Shown here in pieces: positions 30,229 through 41,647 of a stretch of DNA of 64,000 nucleotides (position 1 is the stretch's first letter; every line of letters begins with the position of its first letter). The stretch is from Eutreptiella sp. 'Long Island Sound 2002' (lineage: Eukaryota > Euglenozoa > Euglenophyceae > Eutreptiales > Eutreptiaceae). The stretch spans positions 21,899,813-21,963,812 of the forward strand of contig OZ038385.1 of assembly GCA_964036045.1 (NCBI GenBank). The letters run 5' to 3'. The position numbers and the translations under genes are program-made. A model generated the notes under the pieces. That model searched no databases. It saw only the letters and a program-made list of their open reading frames with translations, and had not been told where the DNA came from.

Positions 30229-30512
30229 GAGGGGTATGGGCGGGCGGTGAGGCCGTTGGTACCCCTTCCGTAGGCGCGTACCGGACTTCGGGGGGGGCGG
30301 GATAGGGGCTGGCTGGGCCGGCTAAGGCAACGAAAATGCTGAATTTGGTCGGCCGGTACTCCGGCCGAGGCGAGCGCTTCGTCTAGCCCCTTGCCGGTGA
30401 CGGAGGAAGCCGTGACTGGGCAGGTGTTTCACGAAACTTGACTCTGGTGGTTTCAGGCAGAGGGGGTTGGAGAGTGCAGGAGGCGGGTACCCGGCTCTCT
30501 GCCTTTCGTGGG

Positions 30513-31556
30513 TTAGCTTGCCTGTGGGATGTGGCGGAGGATTACAGCGAGCCGAGGGATGGTACGCGGGACAGTTAGCCCAAACACTTCGTCTTCCCTC
30601 CGTCGGGGTATCCCGTGGTGCCACTCATGGCGTGCGGCCCTCGTGAGGACCAGGAGAGAGCGGGCAAAGAGGCGGATGCGGAAAGAGTCCCCGTTGGAGG
30701 GGGTTTTAAAGAACATTGTGGTGTCCGACTGGGAACCAAAAATGGATTCCGGGTCGCCTAGCAAGGGGTCGTCCTTGTGGTAGCCGATGCCCTCTCCCGG
30801 GAGATACATTGTGCCCGTGATTTGGTTGGGGGGGGGGGGGGGTGGCGCGAGGCCTAGTCGCTCCAGCGCGGCATTGTAGGTTTGGATGATAGAGGGGAAC
30901 TCTTCCGGGCTGTGGGACGTGGCGGTGACTTTGCTCGGGCCGAGGTATGCGTGGCCGAAGTGTTGGACTGAGCGCCCGTGGTATTTCTCCCACGTGTTGT
31001 CGTGGAGAACCTTTTTTACCGTTTCCTCTTGGCTCTCGGAGAATACGTCGCGGACGTAATAAAAACCAGTAGGGAGGCGGGGGTCGATTTGTATCTCCGA
31101 GGCGGGGGTGGGGGCATCGTGGTCGGGAGGTAGGAGGGTGGTTGCCTCGCCTCCCAGCGGAGCAAGCAGCGGGACGCTGGTCTCGGACATTTCTTCGATG
31201 CGGTTTGGTCCCGGCGTTGGCGTAGCGGCGTCGGCGTCGTCCGGTGCCGCGTTCCACTCGCTGATGCGCTCAGTCAGCCCGGTTGCGGGCCTCTCACGAA
31301 GGGCGGAGACAAGCTGGGACACGAAGGCCGTGGACCCCAAGGCGGCGCCTGTTTGGAGGCGCTGGACGATGGGTTGCTCGTGCTCGGCCACATCCGGGTC
31401 TTGAGCGGGGAGTATCTTCTCGAGGGCGAGGAGGTTGCGGTGTAGGGGGGCAACGGCAGCGTCTCCATATTTGAAATCATGCGCTAGCAGCGCGGATTCC
31501 TCCTTTTCGTAGACCACGAGGTGGGCTTGTTGGTGCTCGTAGGGAGGCCGCGTGGG
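30513..31556 (-). pseudogene. LINE ORF1 C-terminal AlkB-type Fe(II)/2-oxoglutarate dioxygenase domain
   Basis: The open segment of 334 codons (from 31517) has no ATG at its start and continues upstream, in the same frame, through a single TAA (31557-31559) into the rest of ORF1. The last 200 residues form an AlkB domain: entry LPTGFYYVRDVF, TGTMYLPGEGIGYHKDD with the iron-binding H-x-D, TTMFFK, then RHEWHHGIPRR with the distal His, and RLAVILR, the R-x5-R that holds 2-oxoglutarate. All expected catalytic positions are present. Members of this family remove alkyl groups from nucleic acids. Its role in a LINE is unknown. Confidence 0.8.
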
Positions 31557-33457
31557 TTAGAACGACACGTATGGGCCAAGGAACCCCGCTTGGACGCGTA
31601 AGTCGAGAGCATGCGCCGATCTTGGGGCCACTAGGAGAACGGCGGTTTTCGGGGCCTTAGACGAGTCGTATGAGGGCGGGGCCGGCGTTGCGTGGGCTCG
31701 CCCGGGGGCGCCCGTAGGGGCGGACCTCGTATTGCCGTCGCATCCTGACAAAAACCGCACCAATTGCCCATCTATGCCATGAAAGAGAACAATGCCGCAT
31801 GAGTGGAAGAAGCGGATAGCTAGCGTTTGGACCCCGGTTTTCATGACGTCGCACCGCGCGTGTGTGGTGTCAATCGCCACGACCAAGGAGTCTTTAGACC
31901 GGAACATCGCTCCTAACGGCGGTGAGACGCCCCGTCCTCCGGGCAGGTTGGCGATCATCATGGTGAGCATTTCCGGGGCTTGTAGGTCTTTGTTTCTTTC
32001 CTTCCAGTCCCTAGCGATCACGGCTGGATACACTTCGGTAGTCCGCAAAGCGTGCCTGTCCATTGCAAGGAGTTCTCCGGTGAGGAATTGGGCGCACTCG
32101 GGGACTTTAAACATGAGCTCGTCGGCAAAGCGGGATTGGAGTTCCCAATCAAACCGGTAGTAGGCCCAATGCAGGCTCTCGGAAGGAACTATGTGGCCAA
32201 ACAGGTAGTAAGCATTCTTGGTGTTCACCGATACGTTTGCTAGCGCGGGGACAAACATTTCGTTCATTAACTTCATGAATGCACGGGCGTCTCCAATTTT
32301 GCGTTGTTTTGGTTGAGACTTGTCTCTCTCCTCCGGTGGCGAAGGCTCAATGTGATCAAGGAACTCTATGCTCACCTCAAAACGTAGTGTTTTGTGCAAC
32401 CGGAGGTCACGTACCGTTGGATGGGCGTGCTTGGCGGCGAAGCGGAAAGGTTCAAACTTAAAATTAATGTCTTCATATTGGCACCCGTCAAAGGAAGAGG
32501 TGTTTAGGAGTAAGGCAACATGTACGGCATCGTTTGATGGCCGCTTGTGCGGAACTCGTAGGAGTCTTTGCCGTCCTTTTTGACCTTGTAGGCGTCCCGA
32601 AGTTGTGCTCCGTGCATACATATCATGCTAGAAATGTAAGGAAGGAGAGGAAAAAGGGCGGAAGTGGAGCCTAGCATGCGAAAGGTGGCGGCAACCACTT
32701 GAGCGTTCCGTGCCGGAATAACGAACCATCCTTTGAGGTCTTTGTTCTCTTCTTTGGCTTTGTCTAGCACGGTTCTTAATTGTTTAGCCCACGGGGTGGT
32801 GGTAGGCGGAGACTTCTTGGCTTCGGTTTGAGAATAGTCCAACTCATACGGCTTTAGGTAGAATCGCTTGTGTTTGAACAAAAGCTTTTCAAGCTCGTTG
32901 TAGTTATTGTGCGCAACGGAAGAGACCCTGCCTCGGTCTAGAGTTTCCGTGGAGTTGCTCCCAACAAAGGCAGATTTAATATCGGTGCCTTCCACATCCA
33001 GGTAGAACTCGGAGTAGTCTTGTAGACGGCGGTAAACTTCGGGACCGAAAATGCGTTGGCGTGTGTCAAATATTTTGCCTTCAATGGCTTCAAATTGGCG
33101 TGACGGAAAGCGTGTTTGTAACGGCGAATTTGAGGCTTGGTGTTTTTGAAAGAGGTGTGACGGGGAGTAGTTAAATAGCGTTGAAAGGCCATCATCGGCG
33201 GCTTTGGAGCTTCCAAATAGGGTGAAATTCATGGTGTTCTCGGGATGAAAGAAAAGGCGACTTGGCGTCAATTGAAAGGTTTCGAGCGTGGATTTGGACT
33301 CGGGAATTGAGGTGATGATTTGAAAACTGCGGGAAAGGCTCCAGAACTTGAACAGCCCAGGATTTTCACCAATCACCGAATAGCCTGGACTACTGGTGGA
33401 TCCATCAACAAAATGCTGAGGGTCAATCGAAAAAAAAATAGACACTCAGAAAGTGCC
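31557..33457 (-). pseudogene. LINE ORF1 N-terminal region, unknown domain
   Basis: Two overlapping frames (33445-32504 and 32621-31557) continue one another after a shift near 32540-32560. Together they give about 620 codons. Visible stretches include RQRIFGPEVYRRLQDYSEFY, WFVIPARNAQVVAATFRMLG, LHWAYYRFDWELQSRFADEL and FHSCGIVLFHGIDGQLV. I recognise no RRM, zinc knuckle or coiled coil as in common LINE ORF1 proteins. The first codons begin within 12 nt of the element's 5' end and without ATG, so the start may be missing. Confidence 0.6.
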
Positions 33458-33475
33458 GTCGTGGTGTATGATGGT
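33458..33475. repeat. LINE target-site duplication, right copy
   Basis: Identical 18-mer to 13998-14015, immediately beyond the LINE 5' end. Confidence 0.85.
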
Positions 33476-35091
33476 GAGATCTGATTTGATGATGCGTGCA
33501 TGTCAAAATGAATTGTGTGTTGGTGCTCAGTTTCTCTTCAGCGCCATCGTCAATTGATTCGTATGTACACACTGACATACACTCTTGCTTTCGTTTTTGC
33601 ACCTGATTCGTGCTCAGGCATCTTTTGAGAGAACGTAGCTTCGGGTGTTCGACCTTGTCTCTTCGTTTCTTCGCTAGTTTGCGGGTTCGTGCTTTTTCTT
33701 TTCGTTTTTGCGTGTTGTCTCGCAGGCAATGGCGAGAGCTGGAGTCCTGAAGTAAGTTAACGATGAGTTTTGAAGAAGTCCTCGTTGTATATACTAAGGA
33801 ATTTTTTCAGTGACTTGAGACCATTTACAAGGACAGCTTTGAGGCTCCACTTTGTTGCTCTGCCTTTGTTTGTCTTTTGTTTTTCAGCGCGGACAGGGTT
33901 TTGCAGAACGTTCACTGCCTTTTGTGTGGGGTTGTTACTTTTTTGCAAGCTTGCCTGTTCCGCATGCGTGTTGTTGTTTAGTGCTCACTGGCCGCGCACG
34001 CCATGGAACCAGTTTTTACTCCAAAATAGGTTGGAGTCCCGTGTGTGCAGTGGTGCGTTGCGTGCCTTGGTACAGTCTGTGCTATGGTAGTTGCTGTAAC
34101 TTTTTTCTGTGGTCATTTTGAAACATGTTTGTGGGTTCGCGCTTGTGGTCACCACTGTGACTCTTGTGTTTGTGTGTACCCTTGATGTGGCATCCATATG
34201 CATGTATTTCGGAGGGCTGCCACTGCATTTTTTTTTGATATGCATGATTGGTTATCCTTGTAGGTGCGGGAGTGCCGGGCTGTCCGGCACCTTCTGATTT
34301 GTGTTTCATGAGATGTTAAATTCCCGCTTTGCATCTCGTTCCTCTATTTGAATAGTCTCTGTACCCTCTGGTTGCACTTGCTTTGGTGTTTGCTCCTGCT
34401 CCTTTTCAGGTACTCAAAGATTTCAGTTGAAAATAAAACCAGACCAAGACTCCAAGACGAGCAGAACCCGGAGCAATAAAATAATGAAGAACTCGATGGG
34501 GCTGTACAATGAACAGACAAACAATGTGTGATGTTGGTCCTTGTGTTTGCTCGTATGCATGCATGTATGCATCAGGACCACTCAGGACTTCAGTCTGCAC
34601 TCTGCAACAGTGGACAGTGACTTCACATCAGGGCAAAAGTGGTATATCTCAGAAATCAGGCTTCCTGCAGAGATAGTCAAACAGACGAAAGAAAAATGGT
34701 TTTAACATGATAAAAAATGAGAGAAAAGCACTTCAAATGTCTTCCAGGAATTTTGTTGTAGCTCAGAAAATACCTAATTCATGTCTGCAGAACTCAGTAG
34801 GAACTACCCTGATGACCTCAGAACTCAGTAGGAACTGCCCATAGTGGAAGCGGCGCGCTCAAGGGGCAAAAATGGCGAAAAAAAAGAAATAGTCTTATAA
34901 CCACTATATAGATGCGGAATTTTATGCTGAGTCTGAAAGTCATATTCCTTTCCTGTGAAACGACCATATGTTGGAGAAAAATGCAGATTACTGAACAGCT
35001 CAGCCTCAATGAGACTAGCGAAAAAATAAAAGCAAAGGCCAACACTGTTTATGCAAAATCCACACGGGTGTGGGCATTGCATAAACCATTC
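33476..35091. other. flank between LINE and element 2; possible small exons
   Basis: T/G-rich DNA. A 27-nt segment at about 33725-33751 (GCAATGGCGAGAGCTGGAGT...) lies between TCTCGCAG and GTAAGT. A segment after TTTTTCAG at 33886 is also open. They could be exons of the gene whose possible exon is at 13580, but nothing confirms it. A palindrome (35048-35086) lies at the right end. Confidence 0.35.
35048..35086. repeat. palindrome, copy 1
   Basis: TTTATGCAA...TTGCATAAA with an inner CCACAC/GTGTGG stem. A near-identical 36-bp copy, with two mismatches, is at 37367-37402. It lies just outside the left LTR of element 2. Confidence 0.6.
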
Positions 35092-36619
35092 GCCCTCGAG
35101 GTGACTTGAACCGGGTGAATCTTCCATTTTTCACAAATTCCAACCAACCAATTTCCAACCAATAAAACCAGCAGAGATTTCCAAGCTCACAACCCACTCA
35201 AGTCCCTTGGAGCACGGCAATGACACAAACAATTCCAATTGAAAGCCCAATGACGAAATGACCCAAGAATCCAATACGGTCCAACAATGATCCAACCAAA
35301 AGTTCGCCAATGGTCCACAAAAACCCAGAAATTAGCCACGGTCCAACAGCGGTCAAACACGGGTCCAAGACGGGTACAAATGGTTCAATAGTCCACCCGG
35401 GACGAGCACGCGCAAAGGTCCAAATGGTTCCTGAATGGTCCACCCTTAAAAAAAAGAAAAGAATTCACAAGCGCGAGTAAGACTCAACCTACTCTTCCGG
35501 TCGGACCACAGGCAATGCAATGACGAAGAGTTCATGGGCACGGGCATTATCCTATGGACTTGAGTCCTGCATGCAAAAGTGTAAACCAAAATTCACAGTA
35601 CTTCTACCCGTCAACATGGATGGTCTCACCGGGGGTGGAGGAGAGGAAAGAAATGATCGACACCACTGTTGGGCCATCCCCAAAGAGCAAATGAGTCACA
35701 CTTGAGTCTCCGGACGTCTTGACTACACCAACATGAGGGAAGGAAGTGCACATGCACATACATGGTCACATGGGGCATGTAAACGCACCAACAAAGGCAC
35801 CAAACCATGACCCGGTAAGCTCTTACGATCAACAACTAATCTAAACCAAATTAGCAAATGAGCAATACACCATTGATATGGAGATCCACCTCTCAGCCTC
35901 TGGGCAAAGAAGCACACAATAGGCCAATGGCCTCCCGGGCTACTCATGGGACCTAACCTGCACCCAAAAAGAGCACGTGCATGGAGAGTTGGTCTCATCC
36001 CAGAGAGCCGGAGAAAGTACATGCATCGCCTAACCATGCCCAAGAAGAGATATTCCCCAACAAAAACCCTTGAGAGAGATTGACCTATCCACCATGAGAG
36101 AGGGCATGCATGGGGAGAGAGTTTCGCCTAGCCTTGACCCAAGAGAGCATGCATATGGAGAGAGTTTCGCCTAGCCTTGACCCAAGAGAGCATGCACGCA
36201 CTTTGAGAGAGAGTGGCGAAAGCTCGACCAATGCCCATCCTTGAGTCATATCATGAAATGGCAAAACCACGGCATGTCTTAATTGGATAACTCCCAAGCC
36301 ACGGGCGGCTGAACAAAATTGAAAGGGCCCAAGAGTCTCAAAGGATCAAAGACAACGGTCACATGGTATTAAATGCTCAATTTACCTCTTGAGGAGTATG
36401 ATGAATTGGGGGAGAGCGGGAGAGTGAGGGAAAGCACCCAATCCACCTTGGGGAGAGGAGACACTATATGTTCCCCTTGACCATGGAATCGTGGGCACCA
36501 CCAAGTTTGAGTCACACCATGAATGAACCATGCATGAATGACAAATGCAATGTCAACTCTTAGAATGAATGCATGAGACCTCAAAACCAAATATGGTGTG
36601 GCACCTCAATGGAATCCAA
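35092..36619 (-). repeat. element 2 3' LTR
   Basis: About 1.53 kb, homologous throughout to 50573-52837 once the TIR insertion in the latter is removed. It contains internal duplicated GAGAGAGTTTCGCCTAGCCT and GCATGCA motifs (36110-36190). It preserves the empty site CTACTCATGGGACC (35940-35953) of the TIR transposon. Confidence 0.85.
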
Positions 36620-38804
36620 TTGCAAGGCAACAACCAATGTATCCCACAACCAGCGGTGCGCCTACCTATGTTTCCCTTGGTCTCACCCTTCGTCCCCTTC
36701 GGAAGACACCCCATGTGACTGGTAGGTTTTGCCGTGACTACTAATACAACCATAGCAGAGATAAGGACGGTCTTGGTTTCCCCGGAGGTACTCCCTCAAC
36801 ACTGCCCACAGAAGCGATCAACGTACGTACTATGGCTGTCACATAGTCTTCCTCTGGTTGGATAAATGATTCCGATTTCCACATGATAGATTCAACACTA
36901 TTAGCACCAAACTGGAAGGGTATTCGATTGGCTGGCCTGCATTATGGTACGACCAAAGACGGCGCGCGCACACACACAGCAGCAGCCAATCGACAAATCA
37001 GAAATCCAAATAATGTTAGAACAAATGCTGGCCAACCGAAGAATTATAAAAAATCAATGCAACATCAAAAATGCAAAGACAAAACTGAAATCTGCAATCG
37101 GAATTAATTCTGGGATCGAAATCTGGGATTGGAATCAAATGCTGAGATCGCATAAAAATTTACAACGGAAATGGTACACAAGAAGCAACATGAGTGTGCA
37201 AAGGAGAAATGGGCAACAAACATGGATTGTGACATGGCTATGCCCTAAGTTTTACACCCCCCTCCCTGACTCAGACATCCCCGATGCTCTGACACACCAA
37301 AGGCAGAAAACGAGGGTCGGAGCCATGGAAACGAGTACAAACAAGCATCATAGGGTGGGTGGGTGGATGCAAAATCCAGACGGGTGTGGGGATTGCATAA
37401 ACAACCCCCTCCCTCGCCCTGAACACCCTGCATAACTCAAATGCCGGTGCTTAGGCGATAAACTACCTATGCAAAGCCCCCAGACGTGCCATTGACACCC
37501 CCCTCCCTAGCTGCAAATTCCCGGTGACAAGCCAAGCCGCAGCGAAACATTGCCACCCAATGGCGCGAAGGGGAATCAACAAGCAGAATGAGAGCCATAC
37601 AATGCTGAAATGCACCTTGAGGTCACCAAAGACAATAAATGGAGGGTTTGGGGGAAAAAACATTTTTTTCAAAAAAAAAATTTCCGAAAAAAAAGTTTTT
37701 TCCGAAAAATTTTTTTCACCAAATATTATGTCATTTGGGACCTGGCCGGAAGCAGGAAGGGAACGAATGCCATGGTTGCATCCGATATGAGTTTTCGAAG
37801 TGGGTAGATACTCACGAAATCTTCCAACTCAACGATATGTCAAAAATATGGCAAAAACACGGTTTTTGACCCAAGCTGACCCTACCCTTAAAAAACTTTT
37901 TTAGGAGGGTCTACCGGGGGCCGCTGGTGCAAATGTAATGCAAACCAACCCCACGGTTGCATCAGGCATGCCAAAAAATGGTCACAGATCCGTTCGGAAC
38001 CTCTCCAGGTGCCACCAGTTCGGAGATATGAAAAATCAAATTTTTACCCAAAATAGTAACATTTGTTATTAAAAATAGCGAAGCGGAAAAATTGGATCTC
38101 CAAATCGGGCAACCCCGGAGGGAAACGGACCTCACCAATGCGACAAGCGTTGCAAAAGATGGTCGCGGAACGCTGAGGAAACGCGAAACGGGGCCAGTGG
38201 GGCGGAGTTCTAAAGATAAAAATTTTGTTACTAAAAATAGCACAAAACTTCTAAAAATAGAACGTCGTGACCTAAAAATAGAAACACCAATTTTTGAAAG
38301 AATAGGCGCCCCCGAAGCACAATTGGCGGCTCCCATCGCGTCCAGCAGCCTCAAAATAGGGGCGGAAGGTCAGACAACATAGGAATTCAGCGCGTCAAGC
38401 CATAATCTGTCCGGAGTGCCCAAAGTGGTGGGCACACCGGCATGCGTGGAATAGGCACTGAAACACCCACAACAATACAAAACAATGGCATGGTTGCATC
38501 CGGCAACCCAAAATTAGGGGGGAGATACAAAGCAGGAGTGAGGAGGACATCACAATGCAAATGGGAGGAGTAGGTCAAACAAGTGGAAAAGACATGTGGG
38601 TAGGAGAGACAACCACCATCAATCAATGGCAACGGATAAGGGCAAAGGGATCATATGGCAAAGGGTTCAAAGCATCAATGCAAAATTGCCTGAATAAAGT
38701 GTGAAGAGATGGCATTCAACTCCAACGGGGAAAGTTCGATGAAAAAACTTGCTGGAGGGCCAACCTGCCAATAGTTGGTAAAAAAATAGAAAATCAACAA
38801 TAAT
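36620..38804 (-). other. element 2 3' non-coding region
   Basis: No ORF with a domain. It contains the second copy of the palindrome (37367-37402), an A/T low-complexity patch at 37660-37725 and a purine-rich stretch (minus strand, about 36680-36705) that may be the polypurine tract. Confidence 0.5.
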
Positions 38805-40537
38805 TCAGCGCAAATCTGACAAAGACACATCAATCCCTTTCCGACGGTTGTACCGAGCCCATGTGTCGTTGATATTATGCAAGAAGGAGCCTGCATAATG
38901 CCACTTAGGTTCGGAAAACCCCCGAAATTTGACTTGCCACTGTCGCTTCCCCCTAACGACACGATCCTCCAAAACACGCTCGACCACGTAGTCGTCGGTC
39001 TCAATCAACCCTTCCCTATCCGTATAATGGTGCAAAGGCACTTTTGTGTCATCCTTGTAAGGGACATAGGGCTTCAATTGCCGAGAAGTGAATATCTCTT
39101 CCCTTCCTCGGATATTTACACGGTAGGTGCCCGGTGAGATGAGTCTCAACACTTCACAAGGGCCTTGCCAAACCCTTTTGAGCTTGCCATGCACAGGAGG
39201 TTCTACAATACGATTACCTACCCATACACGGTCCCCCGGCTTGAACGATTGCTCCGGATGTTTGGCCAAAAATTTGGCAAACTCCTTGGCATGGAGGTCT
39301 TCAAGGCGCTTTGGGACTTCAGCACGTTCGTCCAACATGCGACCAAAAAATTGTCCTGCATCCTCAGCCCCATCCTGTAGGGATACGGGCAAACAATCCC
39401 CCCAACCTACAGGGTCTCTCCCAAAAATAAGTCGATGTGGGGAATACCCACTGACTGCCCCTGGCAAATCGTTCAAAGCCCGAAGGGCCAATGGCAAGCT
39501 TTCCACCCAAGAGTGCTTGCTGGAACCCCGAGGCTGCTGAAGGTACTGCCTAAGTGAGTTTACAATACTTTGGACAGCTAGTTTAGCACGTCCGTTGCTC
39601 TGTGGTCGGTAGGCCACCAAGCTGTGTTGTTCAACTCCACTCATGGCAAACGAATCCTTCAAAAACTCAGAGTTGATAATGGACGCATTGTCACGGATGA
39701 ACTGTTTTGGCAACCCAAACATATGGACGCATCGATCCAAAAAAGAAGAAGCAGCACTCTTACTGTCCAATCCCTTTTCTTGACAAGGGATTGCCAATAC
39801 ATACCCGGTTTGACGGCAGACGATGACCATGAGATAGTCCACCTTTTTTCCAGTGGACTTCTGCAAACACTCGCGCAATTTACAAAAGTCAATTGCAAGA
39901 GATGTGAAGGGATACTGCGGAACAGGAGCAAATTCACATGTGTCGGGTTGCTTGCCACGCCTTGCCTTCGTGGTTTCACACTCATGACATCGCCAAAGAA
40001 TTTTAGCAATGTCGGGTGACAGGTTACGCCTACCTCTTGGCAAGTCGTGGTCAAGGCACCAAAATTTTCTATCAAACAACTCCACAGTCTTCTCCACCCG
40101 AGGGTGGCCATAAGAATGTATTACCACCACCACGTCTTCAAAAAGAGCTGTGGGGCACACAATCTTTCCCTTGAACCGAATCTTTTTTTCGTCATTGTCC
40201 CACCTCATACCGTAATCCCAATAATTCGGGTTTGAGATGACTGGATCAGACTCAAAGTCCCAGTCAGGAAAATCATCCCGATAATGCTCAGTCCAATCCT
40301 CATAGGGAATTTCGGACTGAGGTGGTATGTTCTCCTTGGACACGGCACAAATGAGTCCTTCGGACTCCGGCCAATACGACAAATGACTCATCCGAGCTCG
40401 AAGATGGGCTGCATAGCCAGGAACAGTCTAAGGGGACCAATTAGCTGCACATCCCTTTACAGAAGCAATAGATGCCGCAAGCTCATTTATCTCTTTGTCC
40501 TGTCTGTCCTGAATGTCCTGAGAACTGTTGTGGAAAC
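38805..40537 (-). pseudogene. pol: element 2 integrase and chromodomain
   Basis: The main ORF (40391-38805) has a zinc-binding-like H..H..C..C region (HSYGHPRV...CHECETTK). The integrase core has Asp in LAIDFCK and Asp in FIRDNASI, but the third acidic residue, expected after QSNGR, is replaced by Lys (GRAKLAVQ), so catalysis should be lost. Then come FKPGDRVWVGNR and a chromodomain DYVVERVLEDRVVRGKRQWQ...FSEPKWHYAGSF. Upstream, the same frame continues to the element 4 insertion through one TAG at about 40430. Confidence 0.85.
40533..40537. repeat. TSD GAAAC of element 4, left copy
   Basis: GAAAC precedes the TGTGATT LTR start and is repeated at 42886-42890 after the other LTR. Confidence 0.9.
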
Positions 40538-41004
40538 TGTGATTAAAACATGTCACACGGCAGTGTTGGAGTACCTATTTTTCCCCGCAAAACTGCTGAC
40601 ACGAAGTTCGTTTGATAACAAAATCCTTCAGTGCTTTTTGAAAATCAACGGCCTTGAAATAGACACTCAGTCTAACAAAATCAACCCATTCAGTCACTCC
40701 TGCAATCCCGCAGCATTCACGAACATGAAGAAGGCTGGTGTGGTCGCGTTGCACGTGTAACGTGTTCAAATCATTTGTAGAATATCACTTCTGTAAGACA
40801 GAGGTGATAAAATGCAAAACTGCAAAACAATATTTACAGAGTGACTCAAAATCAATGCAAACAGAATCAATAACACAAATCTCTAATCTACCAGCGTAAA
40901 ATCATTCTCCGTGCTTCTCTGTGATATTGTGTGCGCGTGCGCGCGACCCCTGCCGCTCCTCAGGAACCTTCAGTAAGTCAACAAAAATGTACTGCCTCAT
41001 TACA
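40538..41004 (-). repeat. element 4 3' LTR
   Basis: 467 bp, TG...CA termini. One base differs from 42419-42885 (CCGTGCTTC versus CCGTGTTTC). Confidence 0.95.
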
Positions 41005-41647
41005 CCCCCTTCCTAGGCTTCGACGTACTCATAAGACGAAGTCTGTGAGGGCGGCGACAAAGCCGATAAACCCTATTTGAGGCTGTACCTTTTCCCAGTC
41101 TGACCCCCTTCCTAAGGGCTGATGCTTACTGTTTTATGTCGGTGACGTCAGTTGTGCAGAAAAGTTGAAATTGGAATAAAAACAATCAAAATCATGACAT
41201 ATGCAGCAGGCAGCGCTCCGGCAGCCGCCATCCACTGTGAGACACCTCTGGACTAGCGCAACGGCAGCTGCCAGCAGGTGGGGATAACTATAAAGAAAGG
41301 CTGGAGTGACTGAACCAAAGACACCAAACAACACCAATAAGCAAAATAGACAATCGGGGTGTGACTCACTTAGTGAAACTACAGTGCAAAAACAGCACCA
41401 CAGCCACGCTGCTATCAGCAGTGGGGCCTGCCAGACAAATATCAAAAGCAGTGATTTAATCTGCAAGGATCCAAAACAAAGCCCTGAGCAAAGCTCAGTA
41501 GCAACACAGAAGGCAGATTGTCCTAGTGCGAGGAGCAAAAATAGCGCTGGGACACAACTCAAATTTACATGCTCATCAGATCTGAGATGCGATCTGCTGC
41601 GAAGGCGCTTCAGCGCGTTCGTACCATAACAAACACAACACCAGGGC

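Larger units (their letters stand above)
14016..33457 (-). mobile_element. APE-type non-LTR retrotransposon (LINE) split by an LTR element
   Basis: The 18-bp sequence GTCGTGGTGTATGATGGT occurs at 13998-14015 and 33458-33475 and brackets the element. On the minus strand the 5' end is at right and the 3' end at left, with a very short A tail (plus-strand TTTTTT at 14015-14020). After removing the nested element 1, the LINE is about 8.4 kb. Order on the minus strand: ORF1 (unknown region plus AlkB), ORF2 (endonuclease, RT, RNase H, Cys/His tail). The first open frame starts within about 12 nt of the 5' end and lacks an ATG there, so the copy may be slightly 5'-truncated. Several stops and homopolymer shifts make it non-coding as it stands. 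Confidence 0.85.
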
